From contig CAIXBR010000008.1 of assembly GCA_903917735.1 (NCBI GenBank), forward strand, positions 1-39,035: a stretch of DNA of 39,035 nucleotides. The letters run 5' to 3'. Of the stretch, positions 17,124-25,511 are shown one piece after another. The DNA comes from an uncultured Elusimicrobia bacterium. Its GTDB lineage: Bacteria; Elusimicrobiota; Elusimicrobia; Elusimicrobiales; UBA9959. Numbering within the stretch: the first letter of the stretch is position 1; each line of letters starts with the position of its first letter. The notes beneath the pieces are model-generated. The model did not search any database and was not told the DNA's origin. It was given only the letters and a program-made list of their open reading frames with translations. The translations under genes and the position numbers were made by a program.

Positions 17124-17879
17124 ATGAAAGCAAGTTGTTCGATATCTCTGGTTGCGGCGGCGGCGGTCCTGTTGGCGCTCAACGCTCCGGTATGCGCGTC
17201 GAAGACGGACAGCCGCATTGAAGCGTCCGCTAAACAGTCGTATGTGTTCAAGACCTATCTCAAAGGCGACGATATTAAGATCGAGTCGAAGAACGGGGTT
17301 GTCGCCTTAACGGGCAGCGTCTCGGAAAATTCCCATAAGTCATTGGCCCAGGATACTGTGGCCGACCTCCCGGGGGTGAAGAGCGTGGAGAATAAACTGG
17401 AGATCAAAGGCGCTGACACGGCGAACTCTGACGCTTGGCTGAGCGATAAATTGAAGATAGCGCTGCTGTTCCATCGGAACGTGAGCGTCGGCAAGGCCGA
17501 GGTGGAGGTTAAGGATGGCGTGGTTACCCTGCGGGGCATTGCGGAGAGCCAGGCGCAGAAAGAACTGACGACAGAGTATGCCAAAGATATTGAAGGCGTC
17601 AAAGACGTAAAGAACGAAATGACCGTGTCCGGTAGCGCCGATAATACGCCCAGGACGCCCGGCGAAAAGATGGATGACGCTTCTATCACCGCCCAGGTCA
17701 AGATGGCACTGCTGCTGCACCGCTCTACGAGCGTCCTTAATACCTCGGTAAAGACCAGGAAGGGCGTCGTTACTCTCAGCGGCAAGGCCAGGAACGCGGC
17801 TGAAAAGGACCTGGTGGGCAAGCTTGTGGGAGACATAAACGGCGTAAAGAGCGTGACTAACCAGATGACGTCCGATTAG
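17124..17879 (+). CDS. Periplasmic protein with three BON domains (OsmY-like)
   Basis: 251 residues with a signal peptide (~1-25) and GGGAG before the ATG. Three BON domains follow at about 29-95, 105-169 and 185-250; each contains the G-V-V-x-L-x-G turn (e.g. NGVVALTGSV, DGVVTLRGIA, KGVVTLSGKA) and ends in a G-V-K-x-V strand. BON proteins such as OsmY and DolP bind phospholipid membranes and help maintain the outer membrane or respond to osmotic stress. The three-domain layout is longer than the two-domain E. coli proteins. It sits directly before the L,D-transpeptidase gene (15 bases). Confidence 0.85.
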   Translation: MKASCSISLVAAAAVLLALNAPVCASKTDSRIEASAKQSYVFKTYLKGDDIKIESKNGVVALTGSVSENSHKSLAQDTVADLPGVKSVENKLEIKGADTANSDAWLSDKLKIALLFHRNVSVGKAEVEVKDGVVTLRGIAESQAQKELTTEYAKDIEGVKDVKNEMTVSGSADNTPRTPGEKMDDASITAQVKMALLLHRSTSVLNTSVKTRKGVVTLSGKARNAAEKDLVGKLVGDINGVKSVTNQMTSD

Positions 17880-17894
17880 CCCGGATATGTATTT

Positions 17895-19688
17895 ATGATA
17901 ACTCCTTCCGGGAAGGCGGTTAAGGGGATTGTCGCCGCGGGCGGGCGGCTTCTTGCCGCTGCCTGCGCGCTTCTTTTTTTGCAGGTTGCCGCAAGCCCTG
18001 CGGAAAAAGCCGCGGGTTCAGCGGCGGAATCTCAACGGCTCTCTTCCCCGGGCGAACTCGAACTGCGAGGCATCGTGGCTGGGGGGCGTCTTGAAACCCT
18101 TCAATGGCCCCAGTTCTCCGACTACCAGACCGAAATAGAGGAATTCTACAGGTCCGGGGGGTATGCCCTGGCTTGGGTGCGCAACTCCAGGCCTACGGCG
18201 AAGGCCCGCGTAGTTATTAAGCGGCTGCAGGCGGCCGACAATGAAGGCCTGCTGGCCCAGGACTACGATAGCCCCCTGTGGAAGGCACGCTTAAAGGAGC
18301 TGGACCTTCCCGGCCGCCCTGCCGCAGAAACACAGCTTCTCCGTTTCGATCTAGCGCTCACCATCTGCGCGATGCGGTACACCCTGGACCTGCGCCTGGG
18401 ACGCATCAATCCGCAGCGGTTCCATTCCACTTTCGCCTTCGAGCCGGACATCAGCGGCCCTTCCGATTTCCTCCGCAGACGGGTCATGTCCGCCGAGGAC
18501 GTTGCGGCCGCTTTCAGCGCGCTCGAGCCGCCATTCCCTTCCTACCGGCGCCTGGTCCATGCCGTGCAGCGTTATAAGCGTATGGCCGGCTTGGACGACG
18601 GCGGGCAGCTGCCCGCTTCGAAGGTCCCCGTCAGGCCCGGTGACCGCTATCCCGGAGTGCCCCGTCTGACGCGCCTGTTGCGCCTGTTGGGAGACCTTCC
18701 GCCGAGGGCGGTTGTGGGCCAGAAGTTATACGATGGTCCCCTGGTGAAGGCCGTGAAAAATTTTCAGCGCCGCCACGGGCTGCCCCCGGACGGGCTGTTG
18801 GGCGAACTAACGCTTCGCCAGCTCAACACGCCGCTGGCCCTACGGTTGCAGCAGCTTCGCCTGACGCTGGAGCGGTGGCGCTGGCTGCCGCACCGGTTCA
18901 CCAGCCCGCCTATCCTGGTAAATATCCCTGAATTCCGCCTTTACGCCGGCAACGAACCATCGCAGAAAGTAGTGGTAGGCATGGCCTTCGAGCACGAGAC
19001 GCCGATTTTTATGAGCCAGCTGACCGAGGTGGTGTTCCGTCCCCCTTGGACCGTTCCGACAAGCATCCAGCGTTCGGAACTGGTGCCGAAGCTGGAGAAA
19101 GACCCTGCCTATCTGGAGAAAAATGGCTTCGAGGTCATCGACGGCAGGGATGCGCTCGTAAGCTCGGGGACGGTCAGCGCGGCTGTTCTGGGCCAGCTCA
19201 AGGAGGGCACGCTCTATCTTCGGCAAAGACCCGGTCCCGGCAATTCCCTGGGCCTGGTAAAGTTCCTTATGCCGAATTCCCACAGCGTTTATATTCACGG
19301 AGCCCCTTCCAGGCGGGGGTTCATGGGCTCGGAACGGGACCTGAGCCACGGCTGCATCCGGGTAGAGCACCCCGAGGCGCTGGCGGCCTGGGTGCTGCGC
19401 GACCGGCCCGAATGGACGCGGGAGCGCATAAGGACAGCTATGTCCGGGACGGAAACGGTTATAGTAAAACTCGCCGATCCCATCACCGTGCTGATCCAGT
19501 ACGGAACGGCCGCGGTGGGGGAGAACGGCGAGGTAAGGTTCTTTGATGATATCTACAGTCGGGACGCGGCGGAAGCGGAGGCTTTCGACAAACGGGCACG
19601 GACGGCGGCGCTACCAGCGCCGCACGCGGCCGACGTCCACGTGGACGAAATCCGAAGCGGCGTAGTAACCCACACCTCCGCGCCGTAA
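17895..19688 (+). CDS. L,D-transpeptidase, YcbB (LdtD) type
   Basis: 597 residues, close to the ~615 of E. coli YcbB. A signal peptide or anchor covers ~10-36. Residues ~70-250 match the YcbB scaffold domain (FYRSGGYALAWV, LRLGRINP). A peptidoglycan-binding domain lies at ~265-312 (VKNFQRRHGLPPDG). The YkuD catalytic domain (~330-530) has His468 in YIHGAP and the catalytic Cys487 in SHGCIRVEHPEAL. The enzyme would form 3-3 cross-links in peptidoglycan in the periplasm, a process linked to envelope stress. Its last 78 bases overlap the convergent peptidase gene. Confidence 0.93.
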   Translation: MITPSGKAVKGIVAAGGRLLAAACALLFLQVAASPAEKAAGSAAESQRLSSPGELELRGIVAGGRLETLQWPQFSDYQTEIEEFYRSGGYALAWVRNSRPTAKARVVIKRLQAADNEGLLAQDYDSPLWKARLKELDLPGRPAAETQLLRFDLALTICAMRYTLDLRLGRINPQRFHSTFAFEPDISGPSDFLRRRVMSAEDVAAAFSALEPPFPSYRRLVHAVQRYKRMAGLDDGGQLPASKVPVRPGDRYPGVPRLTRLLRLLGDLPPRAVVGQKLYDGPLVKAVKNFQRRHGLPPDGLLGELTLRQLNTPLALRLQQLRLTLERWRWLPHRFTSPPILVNIPEFRLYAGNEPSQKVVVGMAFEHETPIFMSQLTEVVFRPPWTVPTSIQRSELVPKLEKDPAYLEKNGFEVIDGRDALVSSGTVSAAVLGQLKEGTLYLRQRPGPGNSLGLVKFLMPNSHSVYIHGAPSRRGFMGSERDLSHGCIRVEHPEALAAWVLRDRPEWTRERIRTAMSGTETVIVKLADPITVLIQYGTAAVGENGEVRFFDDIYSRDAAEAEAFDKRARTAALPAPHAADVHVDEIRSGVVTHTSAP

Positions 19689-20126
19689 CGCAAGCGCGGT
19701 ATCGCGCAGCCGGGACGTGGGCACTCCCGGCAGGCGTATGTCTATAGCTTCCGCCCGCATGTGCAGGCTGTTGCCTGCCACGGCCAAACTGCGGCTTCTG
19801 AGCCGGCCGTTGGTGGCCGGGGTGCGGTAGCCGCAGATGATAGAGATTTCGGCCCCAGGCTGCTTGACTTTGGCTTCGAGCTCGGTGAGCAGGTCGAAGA
19901 GCCGCGGATCGTAGTGCTTGACCCTGTCCACCCGCCAGTCGCGGAGGAACCGGTCCAGCTTCGCCAGCGCTTCGGGGTCATAGACTTCCCCGCGGCGGTA
20001 AACCACGTCGATGTGTTCCAGGGTATGGGTATGGAACAGCCGCAGCCTGTATTCGCGCTGCGCCGTGAGTGTCCCTGAAGCTAAAGAGGCGGGCAGGAGA
20101 AGGGCCGCCAGCAGGAAGTGTCTCAT
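19611..20126 (-). CDS. YcbK-like (DUF882) M15-family peptidase
   Basis: 171 residues with a signal peptide (~1-19). The core matches the DUF882/M15 fold: SIICGYRTPATNG, SLHMRAEAIDIRLPG and the terminal DFVHVDVG. The His and Asp of the second motif and the His of the third would bind zinc. E. coli ycbK lies beside ycbB, so the same pair occurs here, but in convergent orientation with a 78-bp coding overlap. It probably trims peptidoglycan, though the cleaved bond is not established for this family. The expected Gly in the SLHxxGxAxD motif is Ala here. Confidence 0.85.
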   Translation of the reverse strand: MRHFLLAALLLPASLASGTLTAQREYRLRLFHTHTLEHIDVVYRRGEVYDPEALAKLDRFLRDWRVDRVKHYDPRLFDLLTELEAKVKQPGAEISIICGYRTPATNGRLRSRSLAVAGNSLHMRAEAIDIRLPGVPTSRLRDTALALRRGGVGYYAASDFVHVDVGRVRRW

Positions 20127-20156
20127 ACCTATAGTCTAACAGGTATTTTCCCGCAT
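20125..20156 (+). promoter_or_regulatory. Degenerate upstream-box copy (H) in the divergent gap
   Basis: ATACCTATAGTC followed by GTATTTTCCCGCAT (20143-20156) resembles the two upstream boxes of copies A-D, but the gap is 18 instead of 16 and no -10 lies at the expected distance. It sits between the divergent peptidase and receiver genes. A low-confidence relic. Confidence 0.25.
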
Positions 20157-20227
20157 TCACAGGGGGGGTACCCGCCAGGGAGTTATCCACGGCGGTTCTT
20201 TGAAATAACGTAAGCCGGGGAGGAAAG

Positions 20228-20671
20228 ATGCAGCATAAAGTAGTGATAGTGGACGATGACGCGGGTATCCGGCGGTTGTTCGAGAACACTTTTTCGGATA
20301 TCGGCCGGATATTATCCGCTGCGGATGGGGAGGCCGGACTGGAACTGATAAAACTGGAAAAACCGGAACTGGTTTTTCTTGATATAGACATGCCCGGCAT
20401 TTCCGGGCTGGAAGTGCTGCGCCTGATCAAGGAGGCCGGGCTGGCGTCCGTTGTCTGGATGCTTACCGGCAAAGAGGAACTGTCGGTTATAACGGAGGCG
20501 ATAAACCTGGGGGCCTCAGGCTATCTCACAAAGCCTTTTGAAATAGTAAAGGTGCGGGGAATACTCAGATCCGTCATAATGCCGGAAGCCGGAAAAAACA
20601 GCGACAGGCCCTGGCGAGTTAAGAGGAAGGGAGGCCGGGACCCCGGGCAGCAAGGAAAGGGGAAACCGTAA
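20228..20671 (+). CDS. Stand-alone response-regulator receiver protein
   Basis: 147 residues with GGGGAGG before the ATG. A single REC domain fills residues 1-120: acidic pair DDD near residue 9-11, phosphoacceptor Asp in VFLDIDMPG, Thr in MLTGKEE and Lys in YLTKPFE. About 25 basic residues follow, with no output domain. It is convergent with the MlaD gene (35 bases between stops), at the far end of the kinase array. It could be a shuttle receiver for one of the hybrid kinases on the other strand, but that pairing is inference. Confidence 0.9.
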   Translation: MQHKVVIVDDDAGIRRLFENTFSDIGRILSAADGEAGLELIKLEKPELVFLDIDMPGISGLEVLRLIKEAGLASVVWMLTGKEELSVITEAINLGASGYLTKPFEIVKVRGILRSVIMPEAGKNSDRPWRVKRKGGRDPGQQGKGKP

Positions 20672-20706
20672 GAACAACGCGTGGTTCCAGCCTTATCCGG
20701 GCCGGG

Positions 20707-21837
20707 CTAATCGGTTTTAGCCCCTTTTTCCGTCAGGTCTTTCCATAACTTGCGCTCCAGCGCCACCGACTTTTCCAGGTTGCCATGGACCTGTTCTATA
20801 AGCCCCTTGAGTTTTTCCTCATCAACCGCGCCTCCGGCGCTTTTGGCTTTGGAGGCGTTCATGAACGCCTCCAGTTCTTTGACCGAATTGTTAAGCGAAT
20901 CGGACCCTTCGCTGAAGTCCAGCGCCGCGTTATAAATGCCGCGCTCCCGCTCCTCGGCCGCCGCCGGTTTTTTCAGCAGCAGCCAGGGCTGCCAGCGGAG
21001 CTGGCGGGTAACCGACTTGAGGTTGGCTGAAGCCATTTCGGCATTAGAGAAGGTGCGGATAAGAGGGTCGCGGCTTTTGGCCATCAGCAGGTCGGCGGCC
21101 TCTCCCGCCCGGGCCATAGACCCGGAGGCGGCCTGGAAGTTGGTTATAGTGTCGGCTATGCGGTCTTTGTTGCCGGACAGCGCCGTATTGACCGTGCCGG
21201 AAAACTGCTCCAGGTTATTCACGCTGGCGACAAGGCCGCGCTCCGCGGCTGGAATGGACCGGTTAAGGGAGGCCATCACCGATTTGGCCAGCTCACTGGT
21301 CTCCTTGAGATTTACCATGGCGGCGCGCGCCGCGCCCGCCATTTCCTTATCCGCCATTACGGCGACGAAATCATCAATACGCCGCACTACGCGTCCTGCC
21401 TTATCGGCCAGCTCCTTTATGGAGACCGGTTCGGCCCCGGTTATCCGCTCGCCGGAGGTGATCTTTTGCGCGGCGCTCCCGGGGATCACCGTGAGCACCG
21501 TGTTGCCGGTCAGCGTGCGGTCCACTCCAACAACAGTGTCTTTGGCGAACGCCTCCGCGTATACTATCCTGGCCGTCACCTCCACCGCGGCCGCCCGGCG
21601 GCCCGCTTCATCCGTGAAATGGGTCACTTCCATGCCTGTCACCTTCCCAAGCTCCAGCCCCATCACATGGACGGGGTCCTCCACCTTTAAACCCTGGACA
21701 TCGGTGAACAGGATGCGCAGCGTCTGTTTTGTTTTGAACATGGCGCCCCAGTTCCCGGACGCGACAAGGATAACGGCGCCCAGGAACAACGCCGCCAGGA
21801 TGACCGCCCCCGCTTTAACTTCAGATCGTGTTCTCAT
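20707..21837 (-). CDS. mlaD: MlaD-like MCE-domain lipid-transport protein
   Basis: 376 residues from the ATG at 21837, which has AGGAAA seven bases upstream; the longer frame to 21867 lacks this and overlaps mlaF. One N-terminal transmembrane helix (~8-28) anchors an MCE domain (~36-115) with LFTDVQGLKVEDPVHVMGLELGKV. A long helical region (~150-376) follows. MlaD-type proteins form a ring that shuttles phospholipids between the MlaFE complex and the periplasm. At 376 residues it exceeds E. coli MlaD (~183); the extra helical tail could form a longer conduit, as in other MCE families. It ends the minus-strand run. Confidence 0.9.
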   Translation of the reverse strand: MRTRSEVKAGAVILAALFLGAVILVASGNWGAMFKTKQTLRILFTDVQGLKVEDPVHVMGLELGKVTGMEVTHFTDEAGRRAAAVEVTARIVYAEAFAKDTVVGVDRTLTGNTVLTVIPGSAAQKITSGERITGAEPVSIKELADKAGRVVRRIDDFVAVMADKEMAGAARAAMVNLKETSELAKSVMASLNRSIPAAERGLVASVNNLEQFSGTVNTALSGNKDRIADTITNFQAASGSMARAGEAADLLMAKSRDPLIRTFSNAEMASANLKSVTRQLRWQPWLLLKKPAAAEERERGIYNAALDFSEGSDSLNNSVKELEAFMNASKAKSAGGAVDEEKLKGLIEQVHGNLEKSVALERKLWKDLTEKGAKTD

Positions 21838-21863
21838 ATCGTTTCCTCGCAGGACTGAAAAGA

Positions 21864-22685
21864 TCAAAATCGTTCCGGCCCCGGCTCAAGCAGGTCTTCG
21901 GCGTAATCCTTCCTGGATACGCGCAGCGGGATGGGCCCGTCGGGAAGGCCGTTGACGAACTGCCGCACGAGGGGGTCGGCGGAAGCGCGGATCTCGGCGG
22001 GAGTTCCCTCGGCCACCGCCCGGCCCCTGAAAAGCAGTATCATCCGGTGAGCTATCTTGAAGGCGCTGCCCATGTCGTGGGTCACCACTATCGAAGTCAC
22101 CCCCGTCTTTTTGTTCAGGTCCATCATCAGTTCGTCTATCATGGCGCTCGCTATGGGGTCCAGCCCGGCGGAGGGTTCGTCGTAGAACATTATCTGCGGG
22201 TCCAGCGCCATGGCACGGGCCAGGCCGACGCGCTTCTTCATGCCCCCGCTGATCTCGGAAGGCTTGAGATGCTCGAAGTCCCGCAGGCCGACCATCTCCA
22301 GTTTCATTTTGACCATGATCCCGATGACGTCCGCCGAAAGCTCCGTATGCTCTTTGAGCGGCAGGGCTATGTTCTCGCCCACCGTCAGCGAATTAAAAAG
22401 CGCCCCCGACTGGAAAAGGATGCCGGTTTTTTTGCGCAGGGCGTCCAGCCCCTCTCCGTCCAGCAGCGCCAGGTCGGTTCCCAGCATCTCGATGCGGCCG
22501 GAGGTGGGGCGCATGGCGCCGATGAGGAGGCGCAGCAGGGTGGACTTGCCGCAGCCGCTGCCGCCCATGATGACCAGGATCTCGCCTTTGTTGACCTGGA
22601 AGTTCAGGCCGTCGAGTACGGTCTGGTCTTTGAATTTTTTGACCAGGTTCGTGACCACGATCGGCTCCGGTTCTTCTTTCTTCAT
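21864..22685 (-). CDS. mlaF: MlaF-like ABC transporter ATPase
   Basis: 273 residues. Walker A is GGSGCGKST (residues 41-49); the signature SGGMKKR and Walker B FYDEPSAGLD follow, then the switch His in VVTHDM. The SGGMKKR form of the signature is typical of the Mla/Ttg2A group. It energises lipid transport with MlaE and MlaD. It begins four bases after mlaE and ends 26 bases before the mlaD start. Confidence 0.95.
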   Translation of the reverse strand: MKKEEPEPIVVTNLVKKFKDQTVLDGLNFQVNKGEILVIMGGSGCGKSTLLRLLIGAMRPTSGRIEMLGTDLALLDGEGLDALRKKTGILFQSGALFNSLTVGENIALPLKEHTELSADVIGIMVKMKLEMVGLRDFEHLKPSEISGGMKKRVGLARAMALDPQIMFYDEPSAGLDPIASAMIDELMMDLNKKTGVTSIVVTHDMGSAFKIAHRMILLFRGRAVAEGTPAEIRASADPLVRQFVNGLPDGPIPLRVSRKDYAEDLLEPGPERF

Positions 22686-22689
22686 AAAT

Positions 22690-23496
22690 TCAATGTTTCA
22701 AAATTATATGGAACAGCGCTGTAAAGAAACAGTCCGCGGAGATGATCATCACTATCGAGTAAACCACTGAGCGGGTGGCCGCGCGGCCGACGCCCTCGGC
22801 CCCGGAGTCCACGCGCAGGCCCTCAAAGCACGCGATAAGCGCTATGAGCAGCGCGAATACCCAACTCTTGAAGATACCGATAAAAACGTCTGAAGTGTGC
22901 AGCGTCATCAGCATCTTCTGGATGAAGAGGGCCGGGGCGATCTTAAGGACGCCCCAGGCGATGCCCATTCCGCCCAGTACGCCGACAAAGTCCCCTATCA
23001 TGGTGACGCAGGGGATCATCAGCGCCGCTGCGATAACCCGCGGAACTACCAGGTAGCGGACCGGCGAGATCGCAAGGGCGCGCAGCGCCTCTATCTCCTC
23101 GCTTACGGCCATCGTGCCCAGTTCGGCCGAGATCGCCGCACCCGCGTAGCCGGCCATTACCACCGCGGTCATAAGCGGTCCCAGCTCACGGAACATCCCC
23201 AGCCCCACCACGCTTCCTACGTACTCCCGGATGCCGAATGTTTTAAGCAGATTGGCCAGCTGCAGGGCTATAACTATCCCGATAAAAAACTGCACCAGGC
23301 AGACTATCCCGAGGCTGGAGAAGCCCACGCGTGCCATCTGCTCGAAAACCGGCGCGCCACGGACCCTGAGCTTGCGCCTGCTGAAAGGCGCGACAAAAAT
23401 GAACGAGAGTGTATCGGTAAAAAGCCAGCCTATCCCGCCCACATAGCGGAGCCCGCGATAGAACCGGGACCCGAGTTCTCCGGAAATGTTTTCCAT
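22690..23496 (-). CDS. mlaE: MlaE-like ABC transporter permease
   Basis: 268 residues with five or six hydrophobic segments. The MlaE-family hallmark is GPLMTAVVMAGYAGAAISAE, followed by ELGTMAVSEEIEALRALAISP, the coupling-helix region that contacts MlaF. It starts three bases after the STAS gene, implying translational coupling. Together with MlaF and MlaD it completes a minimal EFD lipid transporter; no MlaC or MlaA homologue is visible in the window. Confidence 0.94.
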   Translation of the reverse strand: MENISGELGSRFYRGLRYVGGIGWLFTDTLSFIFVAPFSRRKLRVRGAPVFEQMARVGFSSLGIVCLVQFFIGIVIALQLANLLKTFGIREYVGSVVGLGMFRELGPLMTAVVMAGYAGAAISAELGTMAVSEEIEALRALAISPVRYLVVPRVIAAALMIPCVTMIGDFVGVLGGMGIAWGVLKIAPALFIQKMLMTLHTSDVFIGIFKSWVFALLIALIACFEGLRVDSGAEGVGRAATRSVVYSIVMIISADCFFTALFHIILKH

Positions 23497-23499
23497 GAC

Positions 23500-23844
23500 C
23501 TATACCCCCAGGGCTTCCCTGCGCGACCCCGCCAGCCTGAAGAAGTTATCCAGCCTGGCCAGCGCGAAGACGTCCCTGACCTTGTCGTTCATGCCGGCCA
23601 GGACAAGCGTCAACCCCGCGGCTTTAGCCAGCTTCATCGCCTCCACCAGCGTGGCCACCCCGGAGCTGTCTATGAACGTCACCCCGGCAAGGTCCACGAC
23701 CACTGCCGCGGGCCTGCCAGCGATCGCGTCCATCAGCGCCGAACGCAGCCTGGGAGACTCGTGCATATCCACTTCCCCGTCCGGAGTTACCACCGCCGCC
23801 CGGCCCAGCGCCGTGTTTTCCAGGATTTCAGCCGTTACCTGCAT
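23500..23844 (-). CDS. STAS-domain anti-sigma-factor-antagonist-like protein
   Basis: 114 residues, a single STAS domain. VDLAGVTFIDSSGVATLVEA places a Ser pair (60-61) in the DSSG loop where SpoIIAA and RsbV are phosphorylated. It overlaps the preceding phosphatase/kinase gene by ten bases and sits three bases before mlaE. MlaB in proteobacteria is also a STAS protein that binds MlaF, so this protein may be both an MlaB equivalent and a phospho-switch. Retention of the DSSG loop, and the kinase and phosphatase encoded next door, argue for regulated phosphorylation; its target (transporter, sigma factor or both) is unknown. Confidence 0.9.
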   Translation of the reverse strand: MQVTAEILENTALGRAAVVTPDGEVDMHESPRLRSALMDAIAGRPAAVVVDLAGVTFIDSSGVATLVEAMKLAKAAGLTLVLAGMNDKVRDVFALARLDNFFRLAGSRREALGV

Positions 23845-25496
23845 AATTTTGCGCTCCCTTTCCCCTGGATCAGCATATGGAGCTCGTTCCCGTCCCAGAG
23901 CCTGTCGTCAAATTCAACCACGTCCATGACCGCGCGCATATAGCGGAGACCCAGGCCGCCCGGGCGGATGTCGGTAAGATCGCGCGAGGCGAACCGCCCC
24001 GGGTCCTGCCGGGCTCCCCAGTCGCGTATGTGTAGAGAAAATTGCCCAGCGTTGCGCCCTACCCCTATGCGGATCCTGCCGTATGGATCCATGTTGTAGG
24101 TATGCTTTATTATGTTGGATGCGGCTTCGGTAAGCGCCAGCAAAATGGCCCCGGTCTTTCTGTCGTCGAAGCCATGGGCCAGGGCCAGCTTTTCCACGAA
24201 CTTACGGGCCTGGGCCAGGGACCTGGTCTGCGCCGGGAACGTGCGTTCCTCGTAATCCCCGTACCCCACTCCCACTACGGTAATGTCGTCGGCCAGGGCC
24301 TGCCCGGCGGTAAACCGGGAGACCGCTTTCATGAGCCGCGGCACCGCCAGCTCGGGGTTATCGGATAATATTTCCCGGACCTTCTCCGGACCGAGGCGGT
24401 CCCCGTCCGGAGACCTGGCGTCCCATACGCCGTCGGTCATGAGGACGATGCGTTCCCCGGGCGCCAGCGTAAGCCCGGCGCTTTTATAGGTCATATCCTC
24501 CGCGACTCCGAGCGGCGGGTATCCGGGGGTGGCCGCGGCACGGCAATCCCCCTGGCGAGGGCCCACGATCATCGGGGGCAGGTGCCCCGCGTTAACGAGC
24601 TCTACGGCGCCGGAGGCGGGGTCGATCACGGCATAGACCGCGGTAATGAATATGCCGCGTTTCGAACGTCTGGCGACGATAGCGTTCAGCCGGGCCATGA
24701 GCGCGCCGCCCTCGGGATCCTCCCTGGCGAGATACTCGAAATCGGCGGAGAATTTTGCTGCGAAGAGCGCCGCCGGCACGCCCTTGCCGGAGACATCCGC
24801 CACCAGCACCGCCAGTCTTCCGTCGGGAAGTCTGGTGATGTCGATAACGTCGCCAGCCACGTAGCGGCAGGCTATGCTGCGGCATTCTACGCGCAGGTTC
24901 CTGATGGACGGGATATCGGAGGGCAGCGAGGCCAGCTGGATCTGCTCCGCTATCTGCATATCGTACTGAAGACGGTCCTGCTCTATCGCTTTCCTGTGGA
25001 GCATGGCGTTGTCTATGGCGATGGCGGCTATGCCGCAATACCTGGAGAAAAGAGCCTGGTCCTCCGGAGTGAAGGGCGCCCCGCCTTTCTTATTGATGAT
25101 CTCGGCCACCCCGATCAGCTGGTCTTTTGCGAAAAGCGGCAGACAAAGCACGCTTTTTGTGCGGAATCCGGTCTTTTGGTCGAAGCCAGGGAAGAACCGG
25201 GGGTCCTTGTAAGCGTCTTCTACCAGCAGGGGCTTGCGGTGCAGGGCCACCCACCCGGCGATGCCTACCCCTACCTTGAGGCGCTTCTGTTCCTTGATGC
25301 GCTGACCGGCTTTGCCCAGGACGACCTGATAGACAAGCTCCCCGGCCTCCGCGTCGAGCAGCATGACGTTGGAGGCCTCGGCCTGCATGATGGTTCCGGC
25401 CTTCGTAAGCACCTGGGTCAGGACGGCTTCCAGGTCCAGGGTGGAAGTGAGCAGGGCGTAAGCGTCAAGCAGCTGTTCAAAAGTATTAACCGGCAT
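23835..25496 (-). CDS. GAF - PP2C (SpoIIE/RsbU) phosphatase - RsbW-type kinase fusion
   Basis: 553 residues. A GAF sensor domain covers ~15-165. A helical linker (QIAEQIQLASLPS) leads to a PP2C/SpoIIE phosphatase (~195-412) with metal-binding Asp216 in AGDVIDI, Asp234 in VADVSGKG, Asp355 in MTDGVWD and Asp403/404 in ADDITVV. A C-terminal GHKL/RsbW-type ATPase domain (~415-545) has the N-box LTEAASNIIKH, G1 RDWGA and G2 RPGGLGLRYM. Having opposing phosphatase and serine-kinase activities in one polypeptide, next to its likely STAS substrate, makes this a self-contained partner switch. The GAF ligand is unknown. It lies 15 bases after the previous gene. Confidence 0.92.
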   Translation of the reverse strand: MPVNTFEQLLDAYALLTSTLDLEAVLTQVLTKAGTIMQAEASNVMLLDAEAGELVYQVVLGKAGQRIKEQKRLKVGVGIAGWVALHRKPLLVEDAYKDPRFFPGFDQKTGFRTKSVLCLPLFAKDQLIGVAEIINKKGGAPFTPEDQALFSRYCGIAAIAIDNAMLHRKAIEQDRLQYDMQIAEQIQLASLPSDIPSIRNLRVECRSIACRYVAGDVIDITRLPDGRLAVLVADVSGKGVPAALFAAKFSADFEYLAREDPEGGALMARLNAIVARRSKRGIFITAVYAVIDPASGAVELVNAGHLPPMIVGPRQGDCRAAATPGYPPLGVAEDMTYKSAGLTLAPGERIVLMTDGVWDARSPDGDRLGPEKVREILSDNPELAVPRLMKAVSRFTAGQALADDITVVGVGYGDYEERTFPAQTRSLAQARKFVEKLALAHGFDDRKTGAILLALTEAASNIIKHTYNMDPYGRIRIGVGRNAGQFSLHIRDWGARQDPGRFASRDLTDIRPGGLGLRYMRAVMDVVEFDDRLWDGNELHMLIQGKGSAKLCR

Positions 25497-25511
25497 ATTT
25501 TTCCGTTAGCG

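Noticed and set aside
20183..20190. DnaA-box-like TTATCCAC, possible origin
   Set aside because: A single match without a cluster, AT-rich unwinding region or dnaA/dnaN neighbour.
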